A stretch of 64,000 nt of DNA from Psychrobacillus sp. FSL K6-4046 (GTDB lineage Bacteria > Bacillota > Bacilli > Bacillales_A > Planococcaceae), in assembly GCF_038624605.1 (NCBI RefSeq), contig NZ_CP152020.1, positions 3,155,312 to 3,219,311 on the forward strand. Reading direction: 5' to 3'. Positions 61,463 through 64,000 of the stretch are shown here, piece after piece. A program made the translations under genes and the position numbers. The notes below the pieces were generated by a model, which did no database searches, was not told where the DNA came from, and saw only the letters and a program-made list of their open reading frames with translations. Numbering within the stretch: position 1 is the stretch's first letter; each line of letters begins with the position of its first letter.

Positions 61463-62431
61463 ATGAAGGCGATAGTTTGTGATCAATATGGTTCGCCCGA
61501 TGTGCTTGTATTAAAAGAGATTAAAAAACCTTTCCCTACTGAGAACCAAGTATTGGTAAAGGTTCATTCAGCATCTTTAAATTTTGGCAACTTAGTTCTT
61601 TTGAAGGGCAAACCCTTCTTAGCCCGATTTGCGTTCGGACTAACGAAACCAAAATACTCCATTCCAGGAGGTGACGTAGCTGGTACAGTTGAAGCGGTTG
61701 GAGAAAACGTTTCGTTATTTAAAGTAGGTGATGAAGTATTTGGTGACCTCTCTGGTTGTGGCTGGGGTGGTTTTGCTGAATATGTAACGGCCCCCGAGTA
61801 TGCTTTAGCCTTAAAGCCAACCAATATCTCCTTTGAGGAAGCTGCTGCGAGTCCTATGGCAGGAGTGACTGCCTTACAAGGCCTACGAGATAAAGGTGGG
61901 ATTCAATCGGGGCATAAAGTATTAATCTATGGCGCATCTGGAGGCGTTGGTACTTTTGCGGTACAAATCGCTAAATCATTCGGTGCTGAAGTAACTGGCG
62001 TATGCAGTTCACGAAACGTTGAAATATTGCGTTCTATAGGAGCAGATCATATCATCGATTATACAAAAGAGGATTTCTCACAACATAAGGAATCCTATGA
62101 TTTAGTTCTCGGCGTCAATGGGTCTAATTCCCTTTCAGCTTATAAAAAGGTTCTAAAACCAAATGGGAAATTTGTTCACGTAGGAGGTTCTGAGTCTCAG
62201 CTTTATCAAACGTTAATTCTTGGGAATTTTATTTCAATGACTGGAAGCAGGAAAATGAGTAGCCTATTACAGAGAGCAAATCAAAATGACTTAAATGATG
62301 TAAAAGAGTTACTTCAAAGTGGAAAAGTAAAACCTATAATTGATAAACGGTTTAAGTTAAGTGAAATAACGGAGGCATTCAAATATTTCCAGGAAGGTCA
62401 CGCTCAAGGTAAAGTGGTGATCACTTTATAA
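61463..62431 (+). CDS. Zinc-independent quinone oxidoreductase (MDR superfamily)
   Basis: The 322-residue protein belongs to the NADPH:quinone oxidoreductase branch of medium-chain dehydrogenases. It has SASLNFGNLVL, GGDVAGTVEAVG, AASPMAGVTALQGL and the cofactor loop YGASGGVGTFAVQIAK at about residues 152-167. The zinc ligands of alcohol dehydrogenases are not evident. It likely reduces quinones or enones. ATG 61463 is chosen over 61448 because GGAGGAG lies 6-9 nt upstream. It is paired with the Crp-like regulator. Confidence 0.88.
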   Translation: MKAIVCDQYGSPDVLVLKEIKKPFPTENQVLVKVHSASLNFGNLVLLKGKPFLARFAFGLTKPKYSIPGGDVAGTVEAVGENVSLFKVGDEVFGDLSGCGWGGFAEYVTAPEYALALKPTNISFEEAAASPMAGVTALQGLRDKGGIQSGHKVLIYGASGGVGTFAVQIAKSFGAEVTGVCSSRNVEILRSIGADHIIDYTKEDFSQHKESYDLVLGVNGSNSLSAYKKVLKPNGKFVHVGGSESQLYQTLILGNFISMTGSRKMSSLLQRANQNDLNDVKELLQSGKVKPIIDKRFKLSEITEAFKYFQEGHAQGKVVITL

Positions 62432-62460
62432 TAAGTGCCTTGCTTCATTCATAAATAAAA

Positions 62461-62512
62461 AGCAGACGGAACTTAGAAGTGCGATACCAACACCTCTAAC
62501 CCGTCTGCTATT
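62461..62512. terminator. Bidirectional terminator
   Basis: AGCAGACGG and CCGTCTGCT are 9-bp perfect arms around a long loop, flanked by AAAAA and ATTTAA, between convergent oxidoreductase and rlmCD genes. Confidence 0.7.
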
Positions 62513-62522
62513 TAATTCACTA

Positions 62523-63884
62523 TTACACTAACTCCAACCAAGTAACAACTTCACAGTGTGTCGTCTGCGGGAACATGTCCACTGGCTGAATCTCTTGTGT
62601 TTTATAGCCACCGTCTTCTAAGATGCGAAGATCACGCGCTAAAGTTGCTGGATTACAGGAAACGTATACAACACGTTTCGGGCGTTGTTCGATGATTGTT
62701 GTTAGTAGTGCCTCATCGCAGCCTTTTCTTGGCGGGTCAACAACTAATACATCTGCTGTTTTCCCTTCCTTGTACCAGCGTGGAATGACTTCCTCTGCTG
62801 GGCCTGCTTCAAAGAACGTGTTCGTAAAGCCGTTCAACTCCGCGTTTCTTTTTGCATCCTCAATTGCTTGGGGAACAATCTCCACACCAAGTACTTGCTT
62901 CGCTTTTTGAGCAAGGAACAAAGAAATTGTGCCAATACCGCAATAGGCATCGATGACCGTCTCGCCACCTGAAAGTTGTGCATAATCAAGCGCCTGCTGG
63001 TATAACACTTCTGTTTGCTCTGGATTCACCTGATAGAAGGAACGAGCGGATATTTCGAAGCGTACATCTCCGATTAGATCCTCAATCGTTGGTTTTCCCC
63101 ACAATAGGTTAGTTTGATCACCAAAGATCACATTTGTATTTTTGGAGTTTATATTTTGCATAATGGAGGTCACTTTTGGCTCTACCTCTCTAATAAGCTC
63201 AATAATAGCTTCCATTTTGAAAAGCTTAGGATGTCTCGTCACTAGGACGACCATTACCTCACCAGTAGCTCGGCCTTTGCGTACTACTAAGTGGCGTAGC
63301 TGACCTTTTTTTGTATCTTCATTGTAAGGGACTAAATCTAGTTTTAAGGCACTTTCCTTAAATGCTCTCATCAATCGGTCTGCTTCATCGGATTGAATTA
63401 GACAAGTCGGTGTGTCTGCAATGCGGTGTGATTTAGCCTGATAGAACCCTGCAATCACCTTTCCATCGACTAAGCCAAATGGAATTTGAGATTTATTGCG
63501 ATATTCCCAAGGATTGTTCATTCCTTTTACCGGTAGTACTGGTGCATCAATCTTACCTAGTCTTTGCATGACATTTCGAACCATATTTTCCTTCCATTTC
63601 AACTGACCTTCATAATTAATGTGCTGAAGCTGACAGCCACCACACTCATAAAATACTGGACATGGTGCTTCCACACGGAAAGGAGAAGGCTCTACAATAT
63701 GAAGTAATTTAGCAAAGCCATAGTTTTTTAATGTTTTTACAACACGTACCTCGGCTTTTTCATCAGGAAGACCCCCGTGGATAAACAGTGGGTAGCCATC
63801 GACCTTTGCTACTCCTGACCCATCATGTGTCAAATCCTCTATATAAACTGTTAACTGATCATTCTTATTTACTGGTGTGTTCAC
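62523..63884 (-). CDS. rlmCD: 23S rRNA (uracil-5)-methyltransferase, RlmCD/RumA type
   Basis: The 453-residue protein has an N-terminal TRAM domain (about residues 8-66), the cluster cysteines [13 protein letters not shown] plus CLIQ, a SAM-binding region ([19 protein letters not shown]), the motif [10 protein letters not shown] and the catalytic Cys in [13 protein letters not shown]. Gram-positive members (RlmCD) methylate both U747 and U1939 of 23S rRNA. The start is GTG 63884 after GGAGATTTAAC. The single-gene unit is convergent with the oxidoreductase gene. Which uracil is modified is inferred from phylogeny of the family. Confidence 0.93.
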   Translation of the reverse strand: MNTPVNKNDQLTVYIEDLTHDGSGVAKVDGYPLFIHGGLPDEKAEVRVVKTLKNYGFAKLLHIVEPSPFRVEAPCPVFYECGGCQLQHINYEGQLKWKENMVRNVMQRLGKIDAPVLPVKGMNNPWEYRNKSQIPFGLVDGKVIAGFYQAKSHRIADTPTCLIQSDEADRLMRAFKESALKLDLVPYNEDTKKGQLRHLVVRKGRATGEVMVVLVTRHPKLFKMEAIIELIREVEPKVTSIMQNINSKNTNVIFGDQTNLLWGKPTIEDLIGDVRFEISARSFYQVNPEQTEVLYQQALDYAQLSGGETVIDAYCGIGTISLFLAQKAKQVLGVEIVPQAIEDAKRNAELNGFTNTFFEAGPAEEVIPRWYKEGKTADVLVVDPPRKGCDEALLTTIIEQRPKRVVYVSCNPATLARDLRILEDGGYKTQEIQPVDMFPQTTHCEVVTWLELV

Positions 63885-64000
63885 GTTAAATCTCCGTTCT
63901 TGTGTAATGGATATTATTATATCAAATAACGGCGTCCAATAGTATTAGGTAGCTTATGTATAAAAATTTCCAACTAATTTTAGACACAAAAAAAGTAAGG

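Overview
The window is AT-rich Gram-positive chromosomal DNA, almost certainly from the Bacillales (Bacillaceae/Planococcaceae type). Supporting signs are strong AGGAGG ribosome sites, frequent TTG and GTG starts, stem-loop plus T-run terminators, lipoproteins with LxGC lipoboxes, a Fur box in front of a siderophore ABC operon, a preQ1-I riboswitch in front of queT, an RsbK/RsbM/RsbY stress module of Bacillus cereus type, and the GC-rich intergenic repeats common in this order. No rRNA, tRNA or CRISPR array was seen, and the genus cannot be fixed from the sequence alone.

Layout. 0-3.6 kb: partial S66 peptidase, zinc metallopeptidase, dapF and a LysM-3D wall protein. 3.9-7.6 kb: XRE-cupin regulator, class II HMG-CoA reductase, a small membrane protein and a TctA-type permease, a probable mevalonate (or related acid) uptake and catabolism unit. 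7.9-11.2 kb: Nudix protein, polysaccharide deacetylase, preQ1 riboswitch with queT, and an MhqO-like dioxygenase with an MhqR-type operator. 11.26-11.69 kb: exact 125-bp tandem repeats. 11.8-14.9 kb: ornithine cyclodeaminase-family enzyme and MHS transporter, divergent from a second XRE-cupin regulator. 15-20 kb: small proteins including a PLA2-like one, then acyl-CoA ligase with alpha-methylacyl-CoA racemase. 20.6-25.3 kb: Fur-controlled siderophore uptake operon with an esterase. 25.4-28 kb: PLD-like protein, DUF1540 peptide, Nudix protein and an IS1182 remnant. 28.2-33.1 kb: RsbY convergent with RsbM-RsbK. 34.7-40.3 kb: ribose operon rbsRKDACB. 40.5-49 kb: mixed metabolic and membrane genes, a 21-nt-period repeat, and a 792-residue protein with a C-terminal polyprenyl synthase domain and a long N-terminal half carrying its own Asp-rich motifs. 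49.2-52.7 kb: IS block, in which an IS110-family element has split a dispersed repeat and an IS1182 element lies beside it. 52.7-64 kb: SET protein, DegV, lipoprotein, gene remnants, AraC regulator with divergent DUF4386 gene, NAD(P)-binding protein, Crp-like regulator, quinone oxidoreductase and rlmCD. A decayed partial copy of the last two genes' junction lies at 60.15-60.39 kb.

The most unusual items are the 792-residue isoprenoid-synthase protein, the HMG-CoA reductase/TctA operon, the IS110 element sitting precisely inside an intergenic repeat (with a long non-coding right end that could encode its guide RNA), the recurring link between that repeat and IS1182 transposase starts, and two exact-period tandem arrays.
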